This document shows, in pieces, positions 16,979-26,442 of a stretch of 39,104 nucleotides of DNA (within the stretch, counting starts at the first letter, position 1; each line of letters opens with the position of its first letter). The DNA is from Patescibacteria group bacterium (GTDB taxonomy: Bacteria; Patescibacteriota; Minisyncoccia; Phycocordibacterales; Phycocordibacteraceae), in NCBI GenBank assembly GCA_018970465.1, contig JAGWWI010000006.1, positions 1-39,104 on the forward strand, written 5' to 3'. The position numbers and the translations under genes are program-made. The notes under the pieces were generated by a model, which had not been told where the DNA came from, searched no databases, and was given only the letters and a program-made list of their open reading frames with translations.

Positions 16979-18235
16979 CTATTTGAGTTTCAAAATCAAT
17001 ACGTCTCTCTTGCCCTTGCGGATGAGGGCATGGCCGCCCGAGAGGTCGCCGGGGTAGAGCTTCTGGTCTGGGTCGGTGATGGGGAGGCCCGAGAGGGTGA
17101 TGCCCTTCCCCTCGATCAAGCGGCGGGCGTCCGACTTCGAGGAGGCGAGGCCGCCCGCAACGAGGGCTTCGGCGAGCGAGTAGCCGGCCTCAAGCTCGCT
17201 TTTACCGAGCATGAGCGAGGGCGCCTCGGCGAGGGCGACTGCGCGCGCCTCGGCCGAGAGCTCTTCGAACGGCGTGTCGCCGTAGAGGGCGTCGGTCGCC
17301 GCCGCGGCTTGCGCCGCGGCTGCAGGCCCGTGAACGAGCTCGGTGACCTGGCTCGCCAAGACCTCCTGCGCCTCGCGCTCCTGCGGAGCCGCCCGGTGGC
17401 GGAGCATGAGGGCCTCGATTTCGCCGAGGGAGAGGAAGGTATACATCTTCAAATATTTCTCGAGGCCGTCGTCCGGGAGCCGGAGCCAGAATTGGTAGAA
17501 CGCGAAGGGCGACGTCTTCTTCGGGTCGAGCCAGACGGCATTCCCCTCGCTCTTGCCGAACTTCTTGCCGACTGCGTCAGTGACGATGGGCACCGTGAGC
17601 GCGAAGGTTTCCTGCCCCGCCTTGCGCCGGATGAGCTCGACGCCCGAGAGGATGTTCGTCCACTGGTCGGAGCCGCCGATCTGGAGGTCGACGCCGCGCT
17701 CCTGGTGGAGGACGTAATAGTCGTAGCCCTGGAGGAGGCTGTAGGCGAACTCGGTGTAGCTGATGGACTCGTCCGGCGTCTCGAGGCGGCGGCGGATCAC
17801 GTCGCGCTTCACGAGCTCGTTCACCGTGAAGTGCTTGCCGATGTCGCGGAGGAAGTCGACGAGCTTCTCCTTGAGGAGCCAGTCCGCGTTGTTGACCATC
17901 TCGAACTTCTGCTCGCTCCCGAGGATCGTGCGGAGCTGTTTCTCGAGGGTGCGGACATTCTTCTCGATGGTCTCCACGTCGAGGAGGGGGCGCTCCCCCG
18001 CCTCCTTCGGGTCGCCGATCATGCCGGTGCCGCCGCCCACTAAGAAGACGAGCTTGTGCCCGGCCCTGCCAAGCCGCTTCATGAGAAGGACGGAGACGAG
18101 ATTCCCGGCGTGAGCCGAGTCGGCCGAGGGGTCGATGCCCCAATAGACCGTCCGCTCTCCCCCAAGGATCTTCTCGGCAGGCGCCGAGCTCTGCTCGATA
18201 AGCCCGCGGGCCGCTAACTCTTCAGCAAGGGTCAT
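16979..18235 (-). CDS. tyrS: Tyrosyl-tRNA synthetase
   Basis: VYWGIDPSADSAHAGNLVSVLLMKRL, QIGGSDQWTNILSGVELIRR, KFGKSEGNAVWLD, C-terminal S4-like domain. Confidence 0.97.
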   Translation of the reverse strand: MTLAEELAARGLIEQSSAPAEKILGGERTVYWGIDPSADSAHAGNLVSVLLMKRLGRAGHKLVFLVGGGTGMIGDPKEAGERPLLDVETIEKNVRTLEKQLRTILGSEQKFEMVNNADWLLKEKLVDFLRDIGKHFTVNELVKRDVIRRRLETPDESISYTEFAYSLLQGYDYYVLHQERGVDLQIGGSDQWTNILSGVELIRRKAGQETFALTVPIVTDAVGKKFGKSEGNAVWLDPKKTSPFAFYQFWLRLPDDGLEKYLKMYTFLSLGEIEALMLRHRAAPQEREAQEVLASQVTELVHGPAAAAQAAAATDALYGDTPFEELSAEARAVALAEAPSLMLGKSELEAGYSLAEALVAGGLASSKSDARRLIEGKGITLSGLPITDPDQKLYPGDLSGGHALIRKGKRDVLILKLK

Positions 18236-18250
18236 GGGCCGATTCTAGCA

Positions 18251-20038
18251 TCATTCATGCAGCCCGACATGGAGCTCGTAGAGGTGGCGGTAGACGCCGT
18301 TCGGGATCGCAACGAGTTCGTCGTGCGTGCCGCGCTCGGCGATCGCGCCGTCCTTGAGGACGAGGATGAGGTCGGCCTTGCGCACGGTCGAGAGTCGGTG
18401 TGCGATGATGAAGGTCGTCCGGCCCTGCATGAGCTCGTCGAGCGACTGCGTGATGTACTGCTCCGTCTCCGCGTCGAGTGCGGAGGTCGGCTCGTCGAGG
18501 ATGAGGATCTTGGGGTCGCGCAGGATCGCGCGGGCGATCGCCACGCGCTGCTTCTGCCCCACCGAGAGCTTCACGCCGCGCTCGCCGACCTCCTGCTCGT
18601 ACTTCTTCGGGAAGCGTTCGATGAAGTCGGCCGCATGTGCCCGCGTGGCCGCCTGCCGCACCGCCTCCTCGCTCGCGTCCGGACGCCCGTAGCGGATATT
18701 GTCGGCAATCGAAGCATTGAAGAGCACGACCTCCTGCGGGACGACGGCGATTTGTGAGCGCAGCTCGACGAGACTCACGCGGCGGATGTCGTGTCCGTCG
18801 ATCTCGACCGAGCCGCTGTCGGCGAAGTAGTAGCCGGAGATGAGTTCCGCAGTGGTCGACTTTCCTGCTCCGGTCTGCCCGACGAGCGCGATGATCTGGC
18901 CGGGCTTCGCGTCGAACGAGAGCCCTGCGAGCACCTCGGGCTGGTCCGGCTCGTAGCGGAAGTGCACGTCGGTGAATGTGACGGCTCCCGCGAGCGCGCC
19001 GAGCGGCTCGGCTCCCGAGGGGTCGTACAGCTCCGGCGGGAGCTTGAAGATCTCGTCGAGCGCCGCGAGCGTCGTCAGGCCGTTCTGAACCGTCTGCCAC
19101 TGGGTGCCGATCGAGACGAACGGGCCGATGATCATCCCCGCGTACGCGTTGAACGCGATCAGGTCGCCGATCGTGATCTCTCTCTTAGTGATAAGGAAGA
19201 CGGAGAAGAGGAATATCGCGCCCTGCGTGAGCGTCACCACGATGCGCTGCCACGTGTTGACCTGGCTCCAGAGGCGCTCAAGCTGGTGCCAGAGCGGGAT
19301 GGCGCCTTCGGAGAAGCCTTTCCGTATCCGCGCAGCCTCGAAGCGCTCGGCGCCGGCCTGCTTCACCGTGGTGACGTTCGCGTAGGCGTCGGCGGCGTCG
19401 CCGTGCGCGTTCCGCCAGACGCGGAACGCCTCCTCCTGCCGCTTCGCGGTAAAGGGCAGCGTGCGGATGAGCACGACGCTGTAGACGGCAATGCCGCCGA
19501 GGAGCATCCAAGCAAGCGAGGCGCGGATCGAGAAGGCGATGCCGATGCCGATCACGAGCGTGAGGAGCTGCGGCGTGATCGAGAGCGCCGTGTTGACCAT
19601 GCTGTCGAGCATCCAGCTCGCGCGGCCGATCGTGTCCATCACCTCGCCGGCGCGCTGCTTCTTGTGGAAGGAGATGGGCAGGGTGAGCGCGAAGGAGTAG
19701 CCCTGCGCCTCCATGCTGCCCTGGATCTCGGTCGTGAGGAATCGGGTGCGGCGATCGGCGACGACGTTGATCGCGTTGGTGATGAGCTGGATAGCGGCCC
19801 AGAGCGAGAGGAGCCACGCCCAGACCGGCACCGAGCCGAGCCCGAGGAACGAGAGCTCGCGGGGCGTGATGAGCGCGTCGAAGAAGCGGCCCGTCACGAG
19901 CGGGATGACCGCGTTGCCGCCCGCTATCACGATCTCCGTCGCAGCCAAGAGGAGAAGCGGCCGGCGGTAGGGCGCGAGCTGGCGCGCGAGCGCTTGGTAC
20001 TTCTGCCGCCAGGTAAATGTCGGCTTGTCTTCAGGCAT
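18251..20038 (-). CDS. ABC exporter, fused permease and ATPase (MsbA/MdlB-type)
   Basis: Walker A GQTGAGKST; LSVGQKQRVAIARAILRDPKILILDEPTSALD. Confidence 0.95.
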   Translation of the reverse strand: MPEDKPTFTWRQKYQALARQLAPYRRPLLLLAATEIVIAGGNAVIPLVTGRFFDALITPRELSFLGLGSVPVWAWLLSLWAAIQLITNAINVVADRRTRFLTTEIQGSMEAQGYSFALTLPISFHKKQRAGEVMDTIGRASWMLDSMVNTALSITPQLLTLVIGIGIAFSIRASLAWMLLGGIAVYSVVLIRTLPFTAKRQEEAFRVWRNAHGDAADAYANVTTVKQAGAERFEAARIRKGFSEGAIPLWHQLERLWSQVNTWQRIVVTLTQGAIFLFSVFLITKREITIGDLIAFNAYAGMIIGPFVSIGTQWQTVQNGLTTLAALDEIFKLPPELYDPSGAEPLGALAGAVTFTDVHFRYEPDQPEVLAGLSFDAKPGQIIALVGQTGAGKSTTAELISGYYFADSGSVEIDGHDIRRVSLVELRSQIAVVPQEVVLFNASIADNIRYGRPDASEEAVRQAATRAHAADFIERFPKKYEQEVGERGVKLSVGQKQRVAIARAILRDPKILILDEPTSALDAETEQYITQSLDELMQGRTTFIIAHRLSTVRKADLILVLKDGAIAERGTHDELVAIPNGVYRHLYELHVGLHE

Positions 20039-20060
20039 TGCTTAACCCTAGCACGAGCGG

Positions 20061-20588
20061 CTATTTCGCGAAGAAGAAGAGGCCCACTGCGGGCCCGGCG
20101 AACCACCAGAAGAAGTACTGCTTCGGCGAGAAGAACGGGTCGAGCGCAGCGTTGAAGTGATAGACCGAGGAGACCGGGAAGACGTGATACGCGAGAGCAA
20201 GGAGGAACGCCGAGCCGAGGAGCGATAGAACGAGGAGGCCGACGAGTCCGATGTAGAGGAAGTCGGATACCACCACCCGCCGCAGGATGATGTAGAAGAG
20301 GAAGACGAGCGCTGCGTAGATCCCGAGCCTCGTCGCGAGCGCGGTAATCGCGGGCGCGGTTGGCAGGAGCGCGACGTACGGGAAGGCCGCGTAGAGAGCG
20401 TACGCCGCGTAGAACGCGAGGAGAAGCGCGACGTATTGCCCCTTCCCCACGTAGCGCGAGAAGAGAACGAGGAGGAGGGCGGGGATGATGAGGACGAGGA
20501 ATCCCGACACGGCTGCCCATACGGTGATCGCCGAATGCGTCGCAAGCGTCGACACCTGCCCCAAGCTCGCGACGTCTATGCCCGACAT
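20061..20588 (-). CDS. Multi-pass membrane protein of unknown function
   Basis: Several hydrophobic helices; start set at MSGIDVASL, preceded by CATACT-6 nt-ATG. Confidence 0.65.
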   Translation of the reverse strand: MSGIDVASLGQVSTLATHSAITVWAAVSGFLVLIIPALLLVLFSRYVGKGQYVALLLAFYAAYALYAAFPYVALLPTAPAITALATRLGIYAALVFLFYIILRRVVVSDFLYIGLVGLLVLSLLGSAFLLALAYHVFPVSSVYHFNAALDPFFSPKQYFFWWFAGPAVGLFFFAK

Positions 20589-20643
20589 TCCCACAGTATG
20601 CCGCATCCGGCGCGACTCTGGGAGCGCCGCCGTGGTGATAAAG

Positions 20644-21735
20644 CTAGAGCCCTTCCTCCCTCAGTTGCTCGACGGCCTGCTTCGCCTTGTGGGAGAGTTT
20701 GTGCGGGAGGGCGGCTTCGAGGCGGATAATGAGGTCGCCACGCGTCGAGCCCGAGCTGTCGACGGGGACGCCGCGGCCGCGCACCCGCAAGAGCTCCTCC
20801 GCCCGCTTCATCGCGGGGACTTTGACCTCCAGGGTCTTCCCTTCCAGAGTCTCGATCGAGACGCTCGCGCCGAGCAGGGCGTCGGTCAGCTTCACGGGCA
20901 AGGTCATCACGAGGTTCGCGCCTTCGCGGTGGAATACCTTGTGCGGCGCGACGTGGACCTTGACGTAGAGGTCGCCCGCCTGGCCGGCCTTCACCGCCTC
21001 GCCTTGGCCGGGCAAGCGGATCATCTCGCCGTCTTCGATGCCGGCCGGGACCGTGATGCCAATCTCGACCTCGCGCCGACGGACGCCGTGGCCCTTGCAC
21101 TCGAGGCACTTCTCCTTCGGCACCTTGCCCGAGCCTTCGCAGGTGCCGCAGACGCGCACGCTCGTGAATTCGCCGAGGATCGAACGGCGCGTCTCGTGGA
21201 CGCGGCCCGAGCCGTTGCAGGTCTTGCAGGTCTCGAGCTCGGTGCCGGGTGCGGCGCCGTTGCCGCCGCAGAGCTCGCACGTCGAGACGCGCGCGAGGAG
21301 CACGGTGCGCTTGGTGCCGAACACCGCGTCCTTGAAGGGGATCTCGAGATCGATGGAGATGTCGCGCCCGCGCGGCTCTCGCCCCCGCGCGCCGCCCCGG
21401 CCCCCGAAGAGGTCGCCGAAGATATCGCCGATGTCGAAGTCGGCGCCGCCGAAGCCGCTTCCCGCCTGCTGAAAGCCGGAGAAGTCGAACCCGCCGAACC
21501 CTGAGGCCCCCGCCGAAGGGCCGCCGCCCGGGAATGCTTGACCGTATGCATCGTATTCGCGGCGCTTCTTGTCGTCGCCGAGGACCGCGTAGGCTTCGGT
21601 GACCTCCTTGAACTTCGCCTCGTCGCCGCCCTTGTCGGGGTGATACTTTTGCGCCAGCTTGCGGAAGGCTTTCTTGATGTCGTCCGTGCTCGCTTTCTTA
21701 TCGACGCCGAGCGTCGAGTAATAATCCTTCGCCAT
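20644..21735 (-). CDS. dnaJ: Chaperone DnaJ
   Basis: [13 protein letters not shown]...HPDKGG; four CxxCxGxG motifs ([32 protein letters not shown]). Confidence 0.97.
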   Translation of the reverse strand: MAKDYYSTLGVDKKASTDDIKKAFRKLAQKYHPDKGGDEAKFKEVTEAYAVLGDDKKRREYDAYGQAFPGGGPSAGASGFGGFDFSGFQQAGSGFGGADFDIGDIFGDLFGGRGGARGREPRGRDISIDLEIPFKDAVFGTKRTVLLARVSTCELCGGNGAAPGTELETCKTCNGSGRVHETRRSILGEFTSVRVCGTCEGSGKVPKEKCLECKGHGVRRREVEIGITVPAGIEDGEMIRLPGQGEAVKAGQAGDLYVKVHVAPHKVFHREGANLVMTLPVKLTDALLGASVSIETLEGKTLEVKVPAMKRAEELLRVRGRGVPVDSSGSTRGDLIIRLEAALPHKLSHKAKQAVEQLREEGL

Positions 21736-21769
21736 TAGGTCTGATTATACTCGTGCGCTTTTGCGAGCG

Positions 21770-23653
21770 CTACTCCGGCTTCTCTTTGAACTCGGCGTCG
21801 GTCGCGCCGGCCTCGGGCGGCGGCTGGCCGCCTTCGCCGGTGCTGGTCTGCTGCGACTTCATCATCGCCTCGCCGATCTTCATGAGCGCGGCGGAGAGCT
21901 GCTCGGTCGCGGCCTTGATCGCGGCGGCGTCTTCGCCGTTGCGAGCCGTCTTCACCGCATCGATCTCGCGCTGAACATCAGCTACCACTTCCGCTCCTGC
22001 TTTTTCTCCGTTCTCTTTGACGGCCTTCTCGGCGGCGTAGACGGCCTGGTCGGCGATGTTCTTCGCTTCGACGAGCTCCTGGCGCTTCTGGTCGTCGGCC
22101 GCGTGCGCCTCGGCATCCGCCTTCATCCGTTCGATGTCGTCCTTCGAGAGGCCGGTCGAGCCCTCGATGCGGATCGACTGCTCCTTGCCGGTGGTCTTCT
22201 CCTTCGCCTTCACGGTGAGGATGCCGGAGGCGTCGACGTCGAAGGTCACCTCCACCTGCGGCATGCCGCGTGGCGCGGGCGGGATCCCGTCCAACATGAA
22301 CTTGCCGAGCAATTTATTGTCCGCGCTCATCGCGCGCTCGCCCTGCGTGATGACGATCTCGACCGAGGGCTGGTTGTCGGAGGCGGTCGAGAAGGTCTGC
22401 GAGCGGCTCGTGGGGATCGCCGTGTTGCGCTCCACGAGCTTGGTCGCCACCCCGCCCATCGTCTCGATCGCGAGCGAGAGCGGGATCACGTCGACGAGGA
22501 GGATGTCCTTCACGTCGCCCTGGAGGATGCCCGCCTGGATCGCCGCGCCGATCGCGACTACCTCGTCCGGGTTGACGCTCATGTTCGGCTTCTTGCCGAA
22601 GAACTTTTCGACAGCAGCCTGGATCATCGGCATGCGCGTCTGGCCGCCGACGAGGATCACTTCGTTCACGTCGCCGACCGCAAACGGCGAGGCCTCCATC
22701 GCGCGCTTGGTGATCGCGAGGGCGCGCTCGACGTACTCGCCCGCGAGCTCCTCGAGCTTGGCGCGCGTCATGCGGATCAGGAGGTGCTGCGGCCCCGCGT
22801 CGGTCGAGGTGAGGAACGGGATGTTGACCTCGGTCTCCATCGCCGAGGAGAGCTCGATCTTCGCCTTCTCGGCCGCCTCGTCGAGCCGCTGGCGCGCCAA
22901 GGGGTCGGTAAGGACGTCGACGCCGCTCTCCTTCTTGAATTCGTCCGCGAGCCAGCCGATCACCTTCTGGTCGATATCCTTGCCGCCCAGGTGCGCGTCG
23001 CCGTCGGTCGACTTCACCTCGATCACGTCGTCGCCCACCTCGAGGATCGAGACGTCGAAGGTCCCGCCGCCGAAGTCGAAGACGGCGATCTTCTCGTCCT
23101 TCTTCTTGTTCGCGCCGTAGGCGAGGGCTGCCGCGGTGGGCTCGTTGATGATGCGCTTCACGTCGAGCCCGGCGATCTCGCCCGCAGCCTTCGTCGCCGA
23201 GCGCTGGTCGTCGTTGAAGTAGGCGGGGACGGTGATGACCGCCTCGGTGATCTTCTCGCCGAGCTTGGCCTCGGCGTCGGCCTTGAGCTTCCCGAGGATC
23301 ATCGCGGAAATTTCCTCCGGCCGATAAAACTTGTCGCCCATCTTCACCTCGATGCCGCCATTCTCGGCCTTCCGCACCTCGAACGGCACGACCTTGATAT
23401 CCTTCTGCACCTCCGGCTCGTCGAAGCGGTGGCCGATGAAGCGCTTGATCTGGTAGATCGTATTCAGCGGATTCGTCACCGACTGGCGCTTCGCGAGCGT
23501 CCCGACGACGCGCTCGCCGTTCTTCCCGACCGCGACGATCGAGGGGGTCGTGCGCGCGCCTTCCGCGTTCTCGAGGACGCGCGGCTCGCCGCCTTCGACG
23601 ACGGCCATCGCGGAGTTGGTAGTGCCCAAATCGATCCCAAGAATTTTTGCCAT
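21770..23653 (-). CDS. dnaK: Chaperone DnaK (Hsp70)
   Basis: [68 protein letters not shown]. Confidence 0.98.
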   Translation of the reverse strand: MAKILGIDLGTTNSAMAVVEGGEPRVLENAEGARTTPSIVAVGKNGERVVGTLAKRQSVTNPLNTIYQIKRFIGHRFDEPEVQKDIKVVPFEVRKAENGGIEVKMGDKFYRPEEISAMILGKLKADAEAKLGEKITEAVITVPAYFNDDQRSATKAAGEIAGLDVKRIINEPTAAALAYGANKKKDEKIAVFDFGGGTFDVSILEVGDDVIEVKSTDGDAHLGGKDIDQKVIGWLADEFKKESGVDVLTDPLARQRLDEAAEKAKIELSSAMETEVNIPFLTSTDAGPQHLLIRMTRAKLEELAGEYVERALAITKRAMEASPFAVGDVNEVILVGGQTRMPMIQAAVEKFFGKKPNMSVNPDEVVAIGAAIQAGILQGDVKDILLVDVIPLSLAIETMGGVATKLVERNTAIPTSRSQTFSTASDNQPSVEIVITQGERAMSADNKLLGKFMLDGIPPAPRGMPQVEVTFDVDASGILTVKAKEKTTGKEQSIRIEGSTGLSKDDIERMKADAEAHAADDQKRQELVEAKNIADQAVYAAEKAVKENGEKAGAEVVADVQREIDAVKTARNGEDAAAIKAATEQLSAALMKIGEAMMKSQQTSTGEGGQPPPEAGATDAEFKEKPE

Positions 23654-23679
23654 GGTGATAAAAGTATTACGCTGTGCGG

Positions 23680-23708
23680 ATTATAATGAAAGCCGAAAAA
23701 GCTCGCAA
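23680..23708 (-). promoter_or_regulatory. dnaK promoter TTGCGA-17 bp-TATAAT
   Basis: On + attata 23680-23685 and tcgcaa 23703-23708; leader of about 20 nt. Confidence 0.7.
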
Positions 23709-23787
23709 GTTCTTCATGCCCCCTTCATGAGCTAGTATCCATGATGCGAACGGTACGATCCACTTACCCCTCGCTAGCCCAATCCGT

Positions 23788-24408
23788 ATGATCAATCGAC
23801 GCTATCTGCTCCTCTCGCTCGCGACGGCGATCGGCATAACGGCCGCCAGTTTCGCTGCCCCCGGCCTCGCGCAGTCGACGCTCTCCTGCTCGACGCCGAC
23901 GCCGGTCGTGAGCCCCAATCAGACCGCCGTCTTCACCGCCTTCGGCGGCACCGGCTCCTACACGTGGTCCGGGCAGAATCTTTCGGTGACGAATCCGACC
24001 GGCTCGCAGTTCTCGGTGAGCTACCCTGGGACCGGCTCCTACACGATCTCGGTCGCGAGCGGCGGCCAGGTCGCCACCTGCGGGCTCACCGTCTCGGCTG
24101 GCGGTTCGTCCTCCTCCTCGGGCGGCCTCTCCTGCACGCCCGCGGTGCAGAACGTCACGCTCGGGCAGACGGCGTTCGTCTCGGCCGCAGGCGGCACCGG
24201 CTCCTACACCTGGTCGGCGCCCGGCCTCCTGGTGACGAACCCGACGGGTTCCGGCTTCAGCGCCTCCTACGCGAGCGCCGGCACGAAGGCTATCACGGTC
24301 ACGAGCGGCAGCGCCTCGGCGAGCTGCATCGTGAACGTCCTCGCGGGCGGCTCGTCGGGCGCTTCGCCCGGGATGCCGAACACTGGCGGCGGATACGGGC
24401 AGCCGTAA
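23788..24408 (+). CDS. Secreted protein with two Ig-like tandem repeats and near-terminal MPNTGG
   Basis: Signal peptide; repeats LSC..GGTGSYTWS..L.VTNPTGS.FS.SY...SC.; ends PGMPNTGGGYGQP*. Confidence 0.8.
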   Translation: MINRRYLLLSLATAIGITAASFAAPGLAQSTLSCSTPTPVVSPNQTAVFTAFGGTGSYTWSGQNLSVTNPTGSQFSVSYPGTGSYTISVASGGQVATCGLTVSAGGSSSSSGGLSCTPAVQNVTLGQTAFVSAAGGTGSYTWSAPGLLVTNPTGSGFSASYASAGTKAITVTSGSASASCIVNVLAGGSSGASPGMPNTGGGYGQP

Positions 24409-24418
24409 GGCAAGCGCC

Positions 24419-25042
24419 ATGCGCCTTGCGCAGAAGCGCTCGTTCGCCGTCCTCGCGACGCTCCTCTCCCCCGTCGCCGCGGGCTTCATCGGGATGAGCG
24501 CGTCGCTCCTCCTCTATCCGTATGCGCAGGCGGCATTCGAAGCGCCCGCGGCCGACGGCTCGGGGACGTCGAGCTTAGCGCAGCCGGCGCCCTCCGCGCC
24601 GACGCGGCTCGTGATCCCGGCGATCGGCGTCGACGCGGCCGTGCAGTCTGTGGGTCTCGCGAAGAGCGGCAACGGCGCGATGGGCGTGCCGTCGAACTTC
24701 ACCGACGTCGCGTGGTACGACCAGGGCCCCCTGCCAGGCGCGCCGGGCGACGCAGTGATAGACGGGCACCTCGACGGGCGCGCGGTGCCAGAGGCGGTCT
24801 TCTATCGCCTGGGCGACCTCGCGCCGGGCGACGCCGTCCTCGTCGAGGAGCAGGCGGGGCACCTCGAGCGCTTCGTCGTGACGAAGGTCGCGCGCTATCC
24901 CTACGACGCCGACACGAGCGCGATCTTCGCAGGCGACGCCTCCGGCGCACACCTCAATCTCATCACCTGCGCGGGCGACTGGCTCGCCGGCCGGCACCTC
25001 TACAACGAACGCGTCGTCGTCTTCACCACCCGCGCAAGCTGA
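24419..25042 (+). CDS. Sortase, class F-like
   Basis: TRLVIPAIGVDAAVQSVGL, DAVIDGHLDG (His), LNLITCAGDW (Cys), YNERVVVFT (Arg). Confidence 0.88.
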   Translation: MRLAQKRSFAVLATLLSPVAAGFIGMSASLLLYPYAQAAFEAPAADGSGTSSLAQPAPSAPTRLVIPAIGVDAAVQSVGLAKSGNGAMGVPSNFTDVAWYDQGPLPGAPGDAVIDGHLDGRAVPEAVFYRLGDLAPGDAVLVEEQAGHLERFVVTKVARYPYDADTSAIFAGDASGAHLNLITCAGDWLAGRHLYNERVVVFTTRAS

Positions 25043-25044
25043 AT

Positions 25045-25191
25045 TCAGGCCTTGGGCGTCTCAACCGTCACCCACAGATCATCCGCTCGGCAAACTAGCC
25101 GTTCCCGATCGTAGCGCTTGCCATGGTTCGCATTATGGCTCTCGTCGAGCGAAAAACGCTCCATCTCCTTGCCGCATTTCGGGCAGTTCAT
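25045..25191 (-). CDS. Small zinc-ribbon-like protein, 48 aa (not in the supplied ORF track)
   Basis: MNCPKCGKEMERFSLDESHNANHGKRYDRERLVCRADDLWVTVETPKA*; ATG is 2 nt after the upstream stop. Confidence 0.6.
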   Translation of the reverse strand: MNCPKCGKEMERFSLDESHNANHGKRYDRERLVCRADDLWVTVETPKA

Positions 25192-25193
25192 AG

Positions 25194-25607
25194 TTACTGT
25201 TCGCTATGGGGCTTAGACTCTGAGCGTTTTTGATATATGAAAGCCGCTACGATTACTCCGAGAGGCACGAGAATCGACGCAAGACCGGACCCACTATAGC
25301 CTCGTGTCACGAGCAAAACTCCGCCAATTACGCCCGCCAAGGCTATAACCAGTCCAAACAAAAGCCCGAGGGTTGCACGCGTTCCGTCGAACCAGATAAC
25401 CCGGGATTCCAAGGATTGTCGATGTTTCGCTTGTGACTCTGCCATTGCCATGATCCGATCCGCCAGACCAGGCAAGACTTGCTCATAGCGAGCCAGGTCT
25501 TCTGGAGCAGGTAGCGGCCCTGCATGAATGGTAGTGGTCTGCTGGTGGGCCATGAGGGCCCGCGGAGGTTCTTGGTTAGCGGGCAATCTGTTGTTTTCCC
25601 CAGACAT
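25194..25607 (-). CDS. DUF2335-like membrane protein
   Basis: QQTTTIHAGPLPAPEDLARYEQVLPGLADRIMAMAESQAKHRQSLE plus two TM helices; start moved to the ATG MSGENN. Confidence 0.75.
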   Translation of the reverse strand: MSGENNRLPANQEPPRALMAHQQTTTIHAGPLPAPEDLARYEQVLPGLADRIMAMAESQAKHRQSLESRVIWFDGTRATLGLLFGLVIALAGVIGGVLLVTRGYSGSGLASILVPLGVIVAAFIYQKRSESKPHSEQ

Positions 25608-25806
25608 AGGCGAGCTCAATATCTTTACCTACGGCGCGCCAGTCCGCGGCTAGGGCGCGCGCATCCGCTTCTTTTTCTGTTGCGCTTGTCGCAAAGCGAC
25701 GCTGCACCTCTGAGAAATCCAACAATTCTGATACGCCTCCGAGGAATGTACGGCGTCGAGGCATGAGCACGAATGTTTCCCGCCCGATGGTGGTACTGCT
25801 TGTCAT
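25576..25806 (-). CDS. Hypothetical protein, about 76 aa, overlapping the DUF2335-like gene
   Basis: ATG at 25806 preceded by TGCTATAAT-7 nt; overlaps the next gene by 32 nt. Confidence 0.55.
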   Translation of the reverse strand: MTSSTTIGRETFVLMPRRRTFLGGVSELLDFSEVQRRFATSATEKEADARALAADWRAVGKDIELAYVWGKQQIAR

Positions 25807-25833
25807 GCACAAAATTATAGCATATTGACCTTT

Positions 25834-26370
25834 TCAGTCTGTGCGATAGATGCGCACCTTCGCCGGTCGGATCGTGCGCCCACCGAGGCGGTAGCCCTTT
25901 TCGAGAATCGCCGAGACGGTATCGTCCTGACCGGCATCGTCGGTCGAGTCTTGGCCATAGGCCTCATGAATCGCGGGATCGAAGGGCTCGCCGACGGCAC
26001 CGACCGGCTCGAGCCCGAGCTCTTTGAAGGCGCTCGCGAGCTGCTTCGCGATCGCTTCGAACCCTGCGGGGATTTCGCCGTGTTCCTTCGCGCGCTCAAG
26101 GGCGTCGAAGGCGGGGAGGAGCGTCTCGGCCGCCTTCTCCACCCCACGCCCGCGCTCCGCCTTCTTCTCCTCTTCGAAGCGCCGCAGGGCGTTCACGTAG
26201 TCGGCCTTCGCCCGCTGCCAGCCGTCCATGTACTCTTGCTTCTCCTTGCGGAGTCGTTCGATCTCCTCGCGCAACTTCTTCACTCGCGCCTCCGCGCGCT
26301 CGTCACCCGCCTCCTCTTCTCCGGGTTCGACCACGCTCTCTTCGTCTATGTCGTCGCCGCGCCATTCCAT
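25834..26370 (-). CDS. grpE: Nucleotide exchange factor GrpE
   Basis: ADYVNALRRFEEEK, LLPAFDALERAKEH, FDPAIHEAYGQ, VSAILEKGYRLGGRTIRPAKVRIYR. Confidence 0.92.
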   Translation of the reverse strand: MEWRGDDIDEESVVEPGEEEAGDERAEARVKKLREEIERLRKEKQEYMDGWQRAKADYVNALRRFEEEKKAERGRGVEKAAETLLPAFDALERAKEHGEIPAGFEAIAKQLASAFKELGLEPVGAVGEPFDPAIHEAYGQDSTDDAGQDDTVSAILEKGYRLGGRTIRPAKVRIYRTD

Positions 26371-26413
26371 ACCGGAAACTATGCCCGAATCACCGCGCAT
26401 AGTCAAAGAAGAC

Positions 26414-26433
26414 GGGCCGCCAGCAGGCGGCCC
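26414..26433 (-). terminator. Intrinsic terminator
   Basis: gggccgcc-agca-ggcggccc, followed on the minus strand by GTCTTCTTTGACT. Confidence 0.75.
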
Positions 26434-26442
26434 GGGAAGTTG

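Noticed and set aside
21761-23686. 641-aa + strand ORF opposite dnaK
   Set aside because: Long antisense frame caused by high GC and dnaK codon usage; composition (Leu/Asp/Arg/Val-rich) is that of shadow ORFs.
23654-23710. CIRCE/HrcA operator upstream of dnaK
   Set aside because: No TTAGCACTC-N9-GAGTGCTAA-like inverted repeat visible.
23880-24330. Repeated sequence in 23788-24408 considered as a DNA repeat element
   Set aside because: Explained by two tandem Ig-like protein repeats in one coding sequence.
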